Shown: positions 42,132 to 52,020, numbered from the stretch's first letter. The stretch is 64,000 nt of DNA from JAGVUD01 sp052033935 (GCA_052033935.1 JBPOJE010000006.1:1-64000); one strand, 5' to 3'. The notes: generated from the sequence alone by a model not told the origin. Translations and numbers: made by a program.

Positions 42132-45100
42132 TTGAACAGACATTCCGTGGAGAAGAACCCATTGTACTTTGGTCCGGACAGGAGGGCGGAGGCGGCACAC
42201 AAGACCCGCGGACACTCAGCGATGATTGTGCTCGCCGTCCTGATCGTCCTTTGCGGCGCGGCGCTTTCGCCTTTGCGGGCCGCCACGTTCATCGTCAACT
42301 CCCCGGCGGACACGGATGATGGCGTCTGCGATAGCGTGAACTGCACGCTGCGCGAAGCGATCAACGCGGCCAACGCCAACCCGGGCAGAGACATCATCGT
42401 TTTTTGGCTTGGCTCTGGCACCCCCACAATCCAGCTCGCGACGCCGCTGCCGCAGATCACGGACAAGGTGGTGATTGACGGCGGGACTGACGGGGCAACG
42501 CGCACTGAGTTGAACGGAGCGCTCATACAGACCGAGGCAACCGGGCTGCGCGTGGCATCGGCTGACAACACCCTGCGGTCTCTCGTCGTCAATGGGTTCA
42601 ATGGCTACGGCATCGAGATTTCCGGGGCAGGCGGCAACAGGGTGGAGAATTGCTTTGTCGGATGCACCGCCTCCGGCATGCAAGCAAGTCCAAACCGCCT
42701 TGCGGGCATTGCGCTTACGGGGTCATCAGACAATCTGCTGGTCAGCAATGTTGTGTCGGGCAACACAAACTCGGGCGTGCTGATCTACCAGGGCACGCGG
42801 AATGTCATCCGGGGCAACTACATCGGCGTCGCCGTGGACGGCGCGACGAAGCTGCCGAACCAGGACGGCGTCATTCTTATTGACACAGCGAACAACGCCA
42901 TTGGGGGAACTGACTCCACCGACGGAAACATCATTGGCGGGAACACCTCGGACGGTATTGAGATGCACGGTCTGGGATGCAGCGGCAACAAGGTGCAGGG
43001 CAACACCATCGGCACGAACTCGGACTGGGCCAACCTGGGCAACGGAGACGACGGCATCGAAATCAACATGGGGGCAAGATGCAACTGGATTGGCGGCGGA
43101 AACGCGTTCGAAGGCAACGTGATCGCGTTCTGCGGAGGGAGCGGAGTCGAAGTAGCCTCCAGTTGCACGAACAACCGCATTCAGGGCAACTCGATCACGG
43201 CCTGCGGCGTCCTCGGTATTGACCTTGCGCCCATCGGCGAGGTGAACCCCAACCAGGATCCTGACGCGGGCGCCAACCAGACGCAGAACTACCCCATCCT
43301 CACCAGCGCTGTCGCCTGGCTGGGGGGGATGACCATCACGGGCACCCTGAGCGGGCAACCCGCGCAGAGCTATCATATCGAGTTCTTCACGAACGACGAA
43401 TGCAGCCCGAGCGGCATGGGGTTCGGCAAGACTTATCTCGGCTCAACGCACGTGCAGTTGGACGAAAACGGCGTGGGGCAGTTCCAAGCGGACTTCGCGA
43501 CGCGGACGCCCGGGTCCGTGGTAACGGCCACCGCAACCAACGCCACGGGGAATACGTCGGAGTTCTCAGCGTGCTGCCCCGTGGAGAGGATCATCCGTGT
43601 TCAGCAGAAGGCCACACGCGACCCGGTGATGGTTGCAGGTTCGGTGGGACGCAAGTTCTCGCTGTGGGGATCCGTGATTCCGATTGACGAGAACAGCTTC
43701 CGCCTCAGCGATGGCTCAGGCGTCACGGTAAGAGTTGATGCACCCGGGCACGGTATGCAGCCGGGCGCTTTCGCGCGGGCGGAGGGCACGCTCGACGTCA
43801 GCGCCGCGGAGTCGCTGCTCACCAGCTCGGCCGGACACATTGTGACGCAGTCCGACCTGGTGCCGCCCCAGATCACCATCAGCAGCCCTTCCGTGGAGCG
43901 CACGCGCTTTGGCCCTGTTGACTTCCTGGTCACGTACGAGGACGCCCAGATTATTACTCTGGGTGACGGTGATATCGTCCTTCACAAGACAATGACCGCG
44001 GACGGAGTCGCGCAGGTTCTGCCGCACGGCCCAAACACGCGCCTGGTGAGGATCAGCGACACGACGGGTGACGGAGCGATCTCCATTGAGATCCTGCCGG
44101 GAACAGCGGTGGACGACTCGGGCAATGTCGCTCTGGGCACAAAACCCAGCATGGGCGTTGTCATCGACAACACGCCGCCATCAGTGAAGATGACCGGACC
44201 CTCCGTGCAGACCACAAGCGGAGGCCCGGTTGATTACATTGTGAACTACGCCGGGGCCGCGCGCATCACGCTGAACTCGAATGATATCACGCTGCACACG
44301 ACCGGTGACGCGACCGGCTTTGTGAGCGTGCTCGGAAGCGGCCTGCTTTCGCGGACGATACGGCTGTCGGGGACCGAGGGCAATGGCACCCTAGCGATAT
44401 CGGTGGCGGCAGACACCGCAGTTGATTCGCTCGGCAACTCGGCGCTTGCCGTCGGCCCGAGCAACCCGGTGGAGATCATAACCCCGCCAACGCAGATAAC
44501 CATCGGCGATCCCTCGGTGTTCGACACCAACACCGGCCCGGTTGTGTATCCGGTTCACTTTACCTATGCAACGGCGATCACGCTCAACGAAGCGGACATA
44601 ACGCTCAACAAGACGGGCACGGCGGATGGAACAGTGACCGTCTCCGGCTCCGGCATCCACGACCGCGAGGTGACGATTTCGAACATCACGGGCGACGGCA
44701 CGCTCGGCATTTCGCTTGCGGCGGGAACGGCGAGCGGATCCGGCGGGCAGGCCTCCGAGGCCGGCCCCAGTACGCCCTTCAACGTGGACAACGTGGCCCC
44801 TGAGATCAGCATGAGCGGGCCATCCGCTGCTCTGGCCAACACCGGGCCCGTGACGTTCGATGTGACGTACTCCGGCGCGGATGCTGTCACGCTAGCGCCC
44901 GCGGATGTTACTCTGATCAAGACAGGCACGGCTGACGCAATGGTCGATGTGAGCGGGATCGGCACGGAGTCGCGGACTGTGACACTGTCTTCGATTACCG
45001 GTGACGGGACGCTTGCGATTGCCATCGGCACCGCAACCGCCTCGGACCTTGCCGGAAACCTTGCGCCTGCGGCGGACGCCAGCGCAGCGTTTGAGGTGGA

Positions 45101-46358
45101 CAACACCGCGCCAGCCATCGAGATCGGCCAGCCGAGCATGGCGATAACCAACAGCGGCCCCGTCACCTATGCGGTAACCTACACAGGCTTCAGCGCCATG
45201 ACGCTCAGTGAGGCTGACATCACGCTGCACAAGACCGGGACAGCCGATGCGACACTGACGCTCAGCGGATCCGATGGCGAATACACTGTAACGCTCTCGG
45301 ACACGTCGGGCAACGGAACGCTCAGCATCTCGGTGGCCGATGGCACGGCGGTTGACCTTGCGGGCAATCTCGCACCCGGCGCAGGACCCGGCACGGCGGT
45401 GACGGTTGACAATGTCGCGCCAACGATCACAGTGAGCGGCCCTTCGCAGTCCCTGGCCAACACTGGGCCTGTGACGTTCACCGTGACCTACTCGGGCGCG
45501 GATGCCATCACCCTGAGACCGACCGACGTAACGCTGAACAAGACAGGCACGGCTGACGCAACGGTGGAGATCAGCGGCAATGATCTGACGACCCGCACGG
45601 TGACCCTGTACCCGATTACGGGAGACGGGACGCTCGGCATTACAGTCGCGGCTGGATCGGCTTCGGACTTTGCCGGCAACCTGGCGCCTGCCTCTTCGGC
45701 CACGCCCACCTTCGATGTTGACAACACCCCGCCGGTGGTGACCATCAGCAACCCGAGCAAGCATCTGACGACCGCCGGGCCGATAACCTACACGGTGAGC
45801 TATCTGAACCACAGCAGCATCAGCCTGACTCTGGCGGACATCATCCTGAACAAGACGGGCACCGCGGACGGGACGGTGACGCTGAGCGGCACGACTGCCG
45901 TGCGGACTGTGACCATTTCGAACATCACGGGGGACGGCACTCTGGGCATATCGGTGGCTCCGGGAACGGCCGTGGACACTGCCGGCAACCTGGCACCCGC
46001 CGCAGGGCCGAGCAACTTGTTCACGGTGGATAACACCCCGCCGACGATAACGCTGACGGGCCCCTCAGTGCCGTCAACCGTCTCCGGCCCGGTGGACTTC
46101 CGCGTGACGTACGGCGGCTTCAGCAACATCTCGCTCTCACCGGCGAATGTGACGCTCAACAAGACAGGCACGGTGACGGCCAGCGTCTCCATCCTGTGGC
46201 TCTCGGCGAGCGAACGGATGATCCGGGTTCACACGATCTCGGGCAACGGCACGATCGGGGTCTCCATAGCCCCCGGCACGGCCGTTGACAGCGTCAACCT
46301 GACCGCTCCGGGCACCGGGCCGAGCGCGACGGCGATCGTGGGCAGCGGCAACCCTTAG
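42132..46358 (+). CDS. CSLREA-type surface protein with beta-helix, half OB-like module and eight Ig-like repeats
   Basis: A 1408-residue secreted protein. After a hydrophobic signal segment (MIVLAVLIVLCGAALSPLRAA) comes the CSLREA region (DGVCDSVNCTLREAINAANANPG). Right-handed beta-helix repeats follow (about residues 90-370, rich in N.I.GN..GV and GGT). A beta-sandwich domain comes next, then a single OB-like half module near residue 510-570 (LWGSVIPIDENSFRLSDGSG). The rest is eight Ig-like repeats. The start is uncertain: TTG 42132 has GAGGA 4-5 bases upstream; TTG 42096 and ATG 42222 are alternatives. It has no cell-wall sorting motif. It may bind or degrade polysaccharide or form a surface layer; no catalytic residues are recognised. 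Confidence 0.75.
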   Translation: MNRHSVEKNPLYFGPDRRAEAAHKTRGHSAMIVLAVLIVLCGAALSPLRAATFIVNSPADTDDGVCDSVNCTLREAINAANANPGRDIIVFWLGSGTPTIQLATPLPQITDKVVIDGGTDGATRTELNGALIQTEATGLRVASADNTLRSLVVNGFNGYGIEISGAGGNRVENCFVGCTASGMQASPNRLAGIALTGSSDNLLVSNVVSGNTNSGVLIYQGTRNVIRGNYIGVAVDGATKLPNQDGVILIDTANNAIGGTDSTDGNIIGGNTSDGIEMHGLGCSGNKVQGNTIGTNSDWANLGNGDDGIEINMGARCNWIGGGNAFEGNVIAFCGGSGVEVASSCTNNRIQGNSITACGVLGIDLAPIGEVNPNQDPDAGANQTQNYPILTSAVAWLGGMTITGTLSGQPAQSYHIEFFTNDECSPSGMGFGKTYLGSTHVQLDENGVGQFQADFATRTPGSVVTATATNATGNTSEFSACCPVERIIRVQQKATRDPVMVAGSVGRKFSLWGSVIPIDENSFRLSDGSGVTVRVDAPGHGMQPGAFARAEGTLDVSAAESLLTSSAGHIVTQSDLVPPQITISSPSVERTRFGPVDFLVTYEDAQIITLGDGDIVLHKTMTADGVAQVLPHGPNTRLVRISDTTGDGAISIEILPGTAVDDSGNVALGTKPSMGVVIDNTPPSVKMTGPSVQTTSGGPVDYIVNYAGAARITLNSNDITLHTTGDATGFVSVLGSGLLSRTIRLSGTEGNGTLAISVAADTAVDSLGNSALAVGPSNPVEIITPPTQITIGDPSVFDTNTGPVVYPVHFTYATAITLNEADITLNKTGTADGTVTVSGSGIHDREVTISNITGDGTLGISLAAGTASGSGGQASEAGPSTPFNVDNVAPEISMSGPSAALANTGPVTFDVTYSGADAVTLAPADVTLIKTGTADAMVDVSGIGTESRTVTLSSITGDGTLAIAIGTATASDLAGNLAPAADASAAFEVDNTAPAIEIGQPSMAITNSGPVTYAVTYTGFSAMTLSEADITLHKTGTADATLTLSGSDGEYTVTLSDTSGNGTLSISVADGTAVDLAGNLAPGAGPGTAVTVDNVAPTITVSGPSQSLANTGPVTFTVTYSGADAITLRPTDVTLNKTGTADATVEISGNDLTTRTVTLYPITGDGTLGITVAAGSASDFAGNLAPASSATPTFDVDNTPPVVTISNPSKHLTTAGPITYTVSYLNHSSISLTLADIILNKTGTADGTVTLSGTTAVRTVTISNITGDGTLGISVAPGTAVDTAGNLAPAAGPSNLFTVDNTPPTITLTGPSVPSTVSGPVDFRVTYGGFSNISLSPANVTLNKTGTVTASVSILWLSASERMIRVHTISGNGTIGVSIAPGTAVDSVNLTAPGTGPSATAIVGSGNP
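43862..46352 (+). repeat. Eight Ig-like repeats of about 310 bases
   Basis: Repeats begin near 43862, 44176, 44486, 44800, 45110, 45419, 45729 and 46036. The consensus strings are GPV.Y.VTYSGA, DVTLNKTGTADGTV, TLGISVAAGTAVD.AGN and VDNTAP. The same repeat occurs in the arabinofuranosidase-like proteins and the giant GHL10 protein. The acidic VDN and GDGT positions suggest calcium-stabilised beta-sandwiches, which is an inference. Confidence 0.8.
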
Positions 46359-46407
46359 GGATGGACCGCGATAGCGCAGTTTTCGAGTTTGTAATCTGTA
46401 AAAAGAC

Positions 46408-46443
46408 GGGGGGTGCTCTTGACTCGAAAGAGTCTGGGCCCCC
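46408..46443 (+). other. Hairpin in the leader region of the SGNH esterase gene
   Basis: An inner stem GACTC-GAAA-GAGTC (46421-46434) is bracketed by GGGGG and CCCCC runs. No T tract follows. It lies 50 bases after one stop codon and 54 bases before the next start, so it may be a weak terminator or an mRNA-stabilising structure. Confidence 0.4.
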
Positions 46444-46496
46444 TGTTCTACGATCCCGCTAGGTGACGCACCAGACAAAGCTTGGAGAGGATGCGA

Positions 46497-47666
46497 ATGA
46501 GATCTACCACGTGGGGTCTTTGCGCAGTGATTGCCGCGAGCATGCAGTTGCTGTGTGAGGCCCGTGAGGCTTCTGCCACACCCCCGTTCAACTACTCGAC
46601 GAAACCGGATGGGTCGGTTGTGACGCTTGAGGGCATCGTGACTGTCGCTTGGCCGGGCGTCTTCTACCTTCAGGCGCCCGACCGTGCGGCGGGCATCCGC
46701 GTCCTGATGCCGGATGCTGTGACGCCCGGAGACACAGTCCGGGTCAAGGGAACCCTCTGCACCGATGGATGCGAGCGTGCGATGGCGGGGACGGACATCA
46801 CCATTTGCGGTAGCGGCGGTGCCCTGCCGGCGTCGCTCGGCGTTAGCTTGGATCATCTGGGCGGCGCCACGACGGGGTACAATCCGGGTGTCACGGGAGA
46901 GGTGGATACTTACAATGTAGGACTGCGAGTGCGGGTTGCCTGGTATGCCGGGAGGCTGGCGGACGGGTTCGCCGCGCTGACGGGCGGCGAGAAGCCCGTG
47001 CGGGTGTACGCGGAGAATCTGGCTTGGCCGCAGTCGGGGACTCTGGTCGTTGTGACCGGCATCAGCAGCTTGGTGGAGAGCGAGGCGGAGATCCGGCCTC
47101 TCATTCGCGCAACGGAGATCCGCGAGGTTGGCAACTGGCTTCCGCAAACGATCATGTTCGTCGGCGACAGCCTGACCGATGGCCTCTTCGCTTCGGCCCA
47201 GGACAAGGTGTTTGTGGCACGAACGATGGCCAGACTTCACGAGGCCTACCCCGGCCGGACATTTTCACACGAGGTAATGTACGGGACGGACGGGAGCCCG
47301 ATGCGCACGATAGCCCGGGTCATCAAAGAATACCAGGGACCCTGGCCAGACATCGTCATCATTCAGGATGCGGCGACGCAGTCGAACCCGATGACCGGAG
47401 GCGCGGTCAACGGGCTGGCGGCAATCACCACTGCCGCTGATGGAAAGGTTCTGACCGCAACTCCCGATGCGGTAACACCGGGGAGCGGGTATCAGTACAG
47501 GTATCCGGGCGAAAGCATGCCGCTCGGAGTGTATGTAACATTCCGTCAGGGCGATAACACATCCTCGGGCGGGCGAGCGACGATTTCGTCGGCGGGTGTG
47601 CCTGTGTCCTACGCTGTGCCACCGGCGGCAGCGGCTACGACCCTGCACAGCCGGTGGAGGTGCTGA
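46497..47666 (+). CDS. SGNH/GDSL-type esterase, N-terminal part (frameshifted)
   Basis: The first 389 residues of an SGNH hydrolase broken by a frameshift. A signal peptide (MRSTTWGLCAVIAASMQLL) precedes an OB-like module placed at the N-terminus (QAPDRAAGIRV, VTGISSLVE). SGNH block I follows as FVGDSLTDG with the catalytic Ser near residue 225. An inserted beta-rich segment with PGSGYQY and GVYVTFRQGD interrupts the fold. Near 47625 the match leaves this frame: the intended reading is AVT.GGSGYDPAQPVEV, found one frame over. The ATG at 46497 is chosen, with GGAG about 8 bases upstream and TTG/ATG alternatives just before it. It acts outside the cell, perhaps removing acyl groups from polysaccharide. 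Confidence 0.75.
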   Translation: MRSTTWGLCAVIAASMQLLCEAREASATPPFNYSTKPDGSVVTLEGIVTVAWPGVFYLQAPDRAAGIRVLMPDAVTPGDTVRVKGTLCTDGCERAMAGTDITICGSGGALPASLGVSLDHLGGATTGYNPGVTGEVDTYNVGLRVRVAWYAGRLADGFAALTGGEKPVRVYAENLAWPQSGTLVVVTGISSLVESEAEIRPLIRATEIREVGNWLPQTIMFVGDSLTDGLFASAQDKVFVARTMARLHEAYPGRTFSHEVMYGTDGSPMRTIARVIKEYQGPWPDIVIIQDAATQSNPMTGGAVNGLAAITTAADGKVLTATPDAVTPGSGYQYRYPGESMPLGVYVTFRQGDNTSSGGRATISSAGVPVSYAVPPAAAATTLHSRWRC

Positions 47667-48250
47667 CCGACGACTGGCTGGCTCTGGCCGAGTCGGCCAT
47701 TGACGATGTGATCGAGCGCTGGGGCACCCCCGAGCGCCGCCCGCTGGTCGTCTTTGCGGCTCTCTGGCGGCAGCCGAAGGCGGCCTTCGAGCTTGATGGC
47801 GTGACGATGAACTGGAACGCGCACTGGGCGCGGATTCTGGCGGGGCCGAAGTATGAGGGAAAGGTGTTCCTGGTGCCCGAATTCGACACGGTAAGCGACA
47901 TGCCGTGGGCCCTCGGCTACTGGTACCAAGCGTCAACCGACGGGGGCAATACGTGGGTCTTCAACTACCCGTTGCCCTTCGACCCGACGGGCAAGGCCCT
48001 GTATGTGCGCGACCAGTCGTGGCACTCGGTGATTACGGGCTGGGACGGCGCGCGTGTCGTAACCACCGCCGAGCCGCGCGGGGTGCCCCGGTCCGATCCC
48101 GCCCTTAGGCTGAACCTGGTGCAGTACTGTTCGTGGAGGAACAGTTTCGGTGATGGTTACCACCCGACAGACGCAGGTCACGAGGCGCTCGGGCAGGGCG
48201 TGTTCGAAGCGATACAGCGGGCAATCGCGGCGCGTAACGAGAATCTGTAG
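47654..48250 (+). CDS. SGNH/GDSL-type esterase, C-terminal part (frameshifted)
   Basis: The last 198 residues of the SGNH esterase that begins at 46497. It contains block V as GYHPTDAGHEALGQ, with the Asp/His of the catalytic triad, near its end. The first part alone lacks these residues, so neither half should be active on its own. The join is a one-base loss (or two-base gain) near 47625, in CGCTGTGCCACCGG. Either a recent inactivating mutation or a sequencing error would explain it. The sequence on both sides is intact and shows no further damage, which favours a recent event or an error. Confidence 0.75.
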   Translation: MEVLTDDWLALAESAIDDVIERWGTPERRPLVVFAALWRQPKAAFELDGVTMNWNAHWARILAGPKYEGKVFLVPEFDTVSDMPWALGYWYQASTDGGNTWVFNYPLPFDPTGKALYVRDQSWHSVITGWDGARVVTTAEPRGVPRSDPALRLNLVQYCSWRNSFGDGYHPTDAGHEALGQGVFEAIQRAIAARNENL

Positions 48251-48540
48251 CGCGCCCCCGCTGGTATCTGTGACGGGGTCCTTGGGCTTCTGCTTGCGTT
48301 CTTCGATTGTCTCCACTAGGAGTATGTGAAGACACGCGCGTGCTTTCCGGACGCTGAAAGGAGTGCGCGGAAACAGCAGCCAGTGCAGGCTGCGGCGCCA
48401 TTCAGCAGACAACAGCAGAATCCGGTTTGCACACTATTGATCCGTCCATGCAGGGGCCGGGTTCCGGGAGGCAATGCGGAACATCGGCGTCCGGGAGGCA
48501 GTCACGAACCAGTAGCGCCAAACGCTTGAAGGAGATTTGT

Positions 48541-51396
48541 ATGGACTGGCAGGCACGTTGGATATGGTCACGAGGCGAGGAGAATCCCTGGAACTACTGG
48601 CTCTCGGTTCGGAAGAGCTTCACGTTGAAGTCAACGCCACAGAGCGCTCTGATTCACGTGACGGCGGACACGCGATACGTTTTGTGGGTCAACGGCGAGC
48701 GCATTGGCCAGGGGCCGGTGCGGGCGTGGCCCGCGCACTGGCGCTATGACACCTACGACCTGAGCGGGCGGCTGACGCAGGGCGAAAACGTGATCGCGAT
48801 CCTCGTGTTGCACTACGGCATCGGGACGTTCCAGTCGCTGCCCACCCGCGGCGGGCTGCTGGCGCAGGTGGAAGCGGACGGCGAAGTCGCGGCGGTGACG
48901 GATGAAACGTGGAAGGTGCGGGAGCATCCGGCATACTCGCGCGAGAGTCCGAGGATCACCTGTCAGCAGGCGTGGGCCGAGGTGTATGACGCACGAGAGG
49001 ACTGCGGCGCGGACTGCGACGACAGCGCGTGGGAGCCGGCAGTGACGGTGGGCGCTGTAGGATGCGATCCGTGGAAAGAGCTTCTCCCGCGCGACATCCC
49101 GTTTCTCACGGAAGAGCCGATCTACCCCGTCAACGTCCTGGATGCGCGGACAGTACGCGCTCCGCGGACGGTGTGGGGCTTCGATTTGAGGCGCAATCTT
49201 TTGCCGGGAGTCGTGGACGCCAACCCGCACACACTGTGCGGACTGGTGGCGGCCTCGGTTGTTGTGGAACGGGCGACAGAAGTGATGCTCTCCTGCCCGC
49301 GTCCGGGCAACTACGCGCCCGGAATGCTGCGGGTGAACGGCAGAGATGTCCAGCGCGCCCAGGGCACGCGCCTGCCGTTCGAGCACGGGTCCACGTTCCG
49401 GTTCAGGCTGGAGCCGGGAGAAAACCTGCTCGTGTGGGACGTGACCTGCACCATCCACAGTTGGAGCGCCGCGTGGGTGGTCGAGGCAGATGTGCCGGTC
49501 ACGGAGCACAAAGACATCCTGGGCAAAGGCCCGTGGGTAACGTTCGGGCCGTTCGAGACAACGAACGACCCAGCCTTCCAGCAGGTCTGGAACGCCGAAA
49601 GCCGCGACGGCCTGGCCCCGGCGGCACAGGCGTGCAAAACACTCGACCGGCAGCACTGCCAGCCGTTTTTCGAGACCGCCTATGCTGAGCCCCTCGGGCA
49701 ACTGGACACCCGGGCGTTTGCCGCGCTTGCAACGGCATCGGAAGACACAGCGCTCTTTGAAGCTGGACCGGAGGACACGGAGATTCTGCTGGACTTCGGG
49801 CGCATGACCGTGGGCTACTGGGAGATGGACATCGCGGATGCGGCCGAAGGAGCGGTGATTGACCTGGTGGGCTTCGAGTCCATTCAGGACGGACACCGGG
49901 ATCATGCGTGGGGCATCAATAACATCGTGCGCTACACCACGCGTAAGGGACGGCAAACGTTTCATTCGGTAATCCGGCGCGGATGCCGGTATCTGCTCGT
50001 GACGGTGCGCAGAGGCGGCGGCCCGGTGCGGATTCGCTCGGTGCGCACGCTGCAGAACACGTACCCACTCGTTGAGCGCGGCAGCTTCCAGTGCAACGAC
50101 TATCTGCTGAACCGCGCATGGGAGATCGGGCAGTACACAACCCGCCTGTGCAGCGAGGACACCTACGTGGACTGCCCCACCTACGAGCAGACGTTCTGGG
50201 TGGGAGACGCCCGGAACGAGGGGGCGGCGAATCATTACGCATTCGGCGACTACGCTCTGACGCGGCGATGCCTGCTTCTGGCAGCCGAGTCGCTGGAGCG
50301 TTCACCACTCGTCGAGTCGCAGGTTCCTTCCGCGTGGGAGGATATGCTGCCCACGTGGAGCCTTCTGTGGGTGCTTGCGTGCGAGGAGTACTGGCGGATC
50401 ACCGGCGACAGGGAGTTTCTGGAGCAGGTGTATCCGGCCATCAAGCAGCAGAACGATTACTGCCTCACACAGATCGGCGAGGACGGTCTGCTGCGGCTGG
50501 CGGGGTGGAATCTTCTGGACTGGGCGCCGCTCGACACGCCCACCGATGGAGCCTGCACGCATATGATGGCGTGGTTCGTGATGTGCCTCGAACGGCAGGC
50601 GGCACTCGCCGCCGAACTCGGGCGCGCGGACGAAGCCGGGCCGCTGCTTGCCGCCCGGGACCGGCTGGTGGAAGCGATGAACCAGCACCTCTGGAACGAA
50701 GAGCGCGAGGCGTACATTGACTGCATCCACGCCGACGGTACCCGGAGCGAAACGTTCAGCCAGCAGACGAACACCGTCGTGCTTCTGGCGGGGTGTGCGC
50801 CGCCGGAGCGGCTGGCACTGATAGAGCCGCTGGTCGCGGACGCGCCGGAGGGCGTGGTTCCGGTGGGCAGCCCGTTCTTTATGTTCTTCACCTGCGAGGC
50901 GCTGGCGAAGCTGGGCGACTTCGAGAAGATCGCGGAGCTAACGCGGCGCTGGTGGGGAATGATGCTGGACGCCGGCGCAACCACCTGCTGGGAGACTTTC
51001 CCCGGCTTTGAGCCAGCCGGACGCTACACGCGCAGCCACTGCCACGCCTGGAGCGCGGGACCGACCTTCTTCCAGAGCCGCTATCAGCTTGGCGTTTCGC
51101 CGCTGGAGCCGGGCTTCGGCAAAGCTCTGGTGAACCCGGTGCCGGCGGGGCTGACGTGGGCGCGGGGGCGTGTGCCGACACCACACGGCGAGATCAGCGT
51201 GGACTGGCGGTTGAATGACGGAGCGTTTGACCTGCGAGTGACATTGCCGCCCGGCGTGGAAGCCGAGATTCGCCTGCCCGGCGAGACGCGCGGGTTTGCG
51301 GCAATCGAGGCGGAGGGCGCGGTGAGAGCCGAAGGCGACCCCGCCGTGTTTCACGCGGGCGATGCGGCGGTAATCACGATCAGTGCGAGGAAGTAG
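48541..51396 (+). CDS. GH78-like alpha-L-rhamnosidase
   Basis: A 951-residue glycosidase of the bacterial alpha-L-rhamnosidase type. N-terminal jelly-roll domains begin with WQARWIWSRGEENPWNYW and include ADTRYVLWVNGERIGQGP. An (alpha/alpha)6 barrel occupies about residues 510-850. The catalytic acidic set is visible: Asp544 and Glu549 in VDCPTYEQTFWVGD, Asp556 in the same motif, and the probable base Glu818 in TTCWETF. It removes rhamnose from plant or bacterial glycans. No signal peptide is seen, so it probably works in the cytoplasm on imported oligosaccharides. The ATG at 48541 has GAAGGAG 7 bases upstream. It is preceded by a 290-base gap with no gene. Confidence 0.9.
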   Translation: MDWQARWIWSRGEENPWNYWLSVRKSFTLKSTPQSALIHVTADTRYVLWVNGERIGQGPVRAWPAHWRYDTYDLSGRLTQGENVIAILVLHYGIGTFQSLPTRGGLLAQVEADGEVAAVTDETWKVREHPAYSRESPRITCQQAWAEVYDAREDCGADCDDSAWEPAVTVGAVGCDPWKELLPRDIPFLTEEPIYPVNVLDARTVRAPRTVWGFDLRRNLLPGVVDANPHTLCGLVAASVVVERATEVMLSCPRPGNYAPGMLRVNGRDVQRAQGTRLPFEHGSTFRFRLEPGENLLVWDVTCTIHSWSAAWVVEADVPVTEHKDILGKGPWVTFGPFETTNDPAFQQVWNAESRDGLAPAAQACKTLDRQHCQPFFETAYAEPLGQLDTRAFAALATASEDTALFEAGPEDTEILLDFGRMTVGYWEMDIADAAEGAVIDLVGFESIQDGHRDHAWGINNIVRYTTRKGRQTFHSVIRRGCRYLLVTVRRGGGPVRIRSVRTLQNTYPLVERGSFQCNDYLLNRAWEIGQYTTRLCSEDTYVDCPTYEQTFWVGDARNEGAANHYAFGDYALTRRCLLLAAESLERSPLVESQVPSAWEDMLPTWSLLWVLACEEYWRITGDREFLEQVYPAIKQQNDYCLTQIGEDGLLRLAGWNLLDWAPLDTPTDGACTHMMAWFVMCLERQAALAAELGRADEAGPLLAARDRLVEAMNQHLWNEEREAYIDCIHADGTRSETFSQQTNTVVLLAGCAPPERLALIEPLVADAPEGVVPVGSPFFMFFTCEALAKLGDFEKIAELTRRWWGMMLDAGATTCWETFPGFEPAGRYTRSHCHAWSAGPTFFQSRYQLGVSPLEPGFGKALVNPVPAGLTWARGRVPTPHGEISVDWRLNDGAFDLRVTLPPGVEAEIRLPGETRGFAAIEAEGAVRAEGDPAVFHAGDAAVITISARK

Positions 51397-51476
51397 TCAA
51401 ACGGGACGCGGGCGGGTATAACCGGTTGAGCCGGCCGCCCGGGCCGGAACACAGACGACAGAGCGAGGAGCAGCAA

Positions 51477-51992
51477 ATGGCAGAGCGTACGGTAACAATG
51501 GCGGGCAATCCGTTGCCCGTGGCAGGCCCGGAGCTGAAACCGGGCGACAAAGCGCCCGATTTCACGCTGGTCGAAAAGACGCCAGACGGCATCAACGAAG
51601 TGACGCTGAAGGATTTCGCGGGAGAGACGGTGATCCTGAGCGTGGTTCCTTCGATTGACACACCGGTGTGCGAGGTTCAGACGATGCGGTTCAATCAGGA
51701 GATCCCTGATCTGCCGCCGGGCATCCGGGTTCTGACGGTGAGCATGGACCTGCCGTTCGCGCAGGACAGGTTCGCGGTGGAGAACCGCGCCGGGAAGATC
51801 CGGTACGGGTCCGATCATCGGGACGCGAGCTTCGCGAAGGCTTACGGCACGCTGATCGAGCCGCTCCGGCTGGAGGCGAGAGCCATCTTCGTGGTGGCGC
51901 CGGACGGCACGCTCAAACACGTGCAGTATGTTCCTGAGATGACGGATCAGCCCAGCTACGACGCGGCGCTGGAGGCCGCGCGGGCGACCTGA
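51477..51992 (+). CDS. tpx: Thiol peroxidase lacking the usual resolving cysteine
   Basis: A 171-residue Tpx-type peroxiredoxin that reduces alkyl hydroperoxides and hydrogen peroxide in the cytoplasm. Peroxidatic Cys65 lies in PSIDTPVCEVQT, and the N-terminal GNPLPVAGPELKPGDKAPDF is typical. The second cysteine of Tpx, normally in a DLPFAQ.RFC segment, is replaced by Ala100 (DLPFAQDRFA), and the protein has no other cysteine. It would therefore need an external thiol to resolve the sulfenic acid. The ATG at 51477 has GAGGAG upstream, and a 17-residue extension is ignored. It is followed by its own terminator at 52021-52050. Confidence 0.9.
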   Translation: MAERTVTMAGNPLPVAGPELKPGDKAPDFTLVEKTPDGINEVTLKDFAGETVILSVVPSIDTPVCEVQTMRFNQEIPDLPPGIRVLTVSMDLPFAQDRFAVENRAGKIRYGSDHRDASFAKAYGTLIEPLRLEARAIFVVAPDGTLKHVQYVPEMTDQPSYDAALEAARAT

Positions 51993-52020
51993 CGGAGTTC
52001 GCAAAGACTTCTTGGAGCGG

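Noticed and set aside
43862..46352. Regular repeats considered as a CRISPR array
   Set aside because: The repeat unit of about 310 bases is coding and encodes Ig-like domains; there are no short direct repeats with unique spacers.
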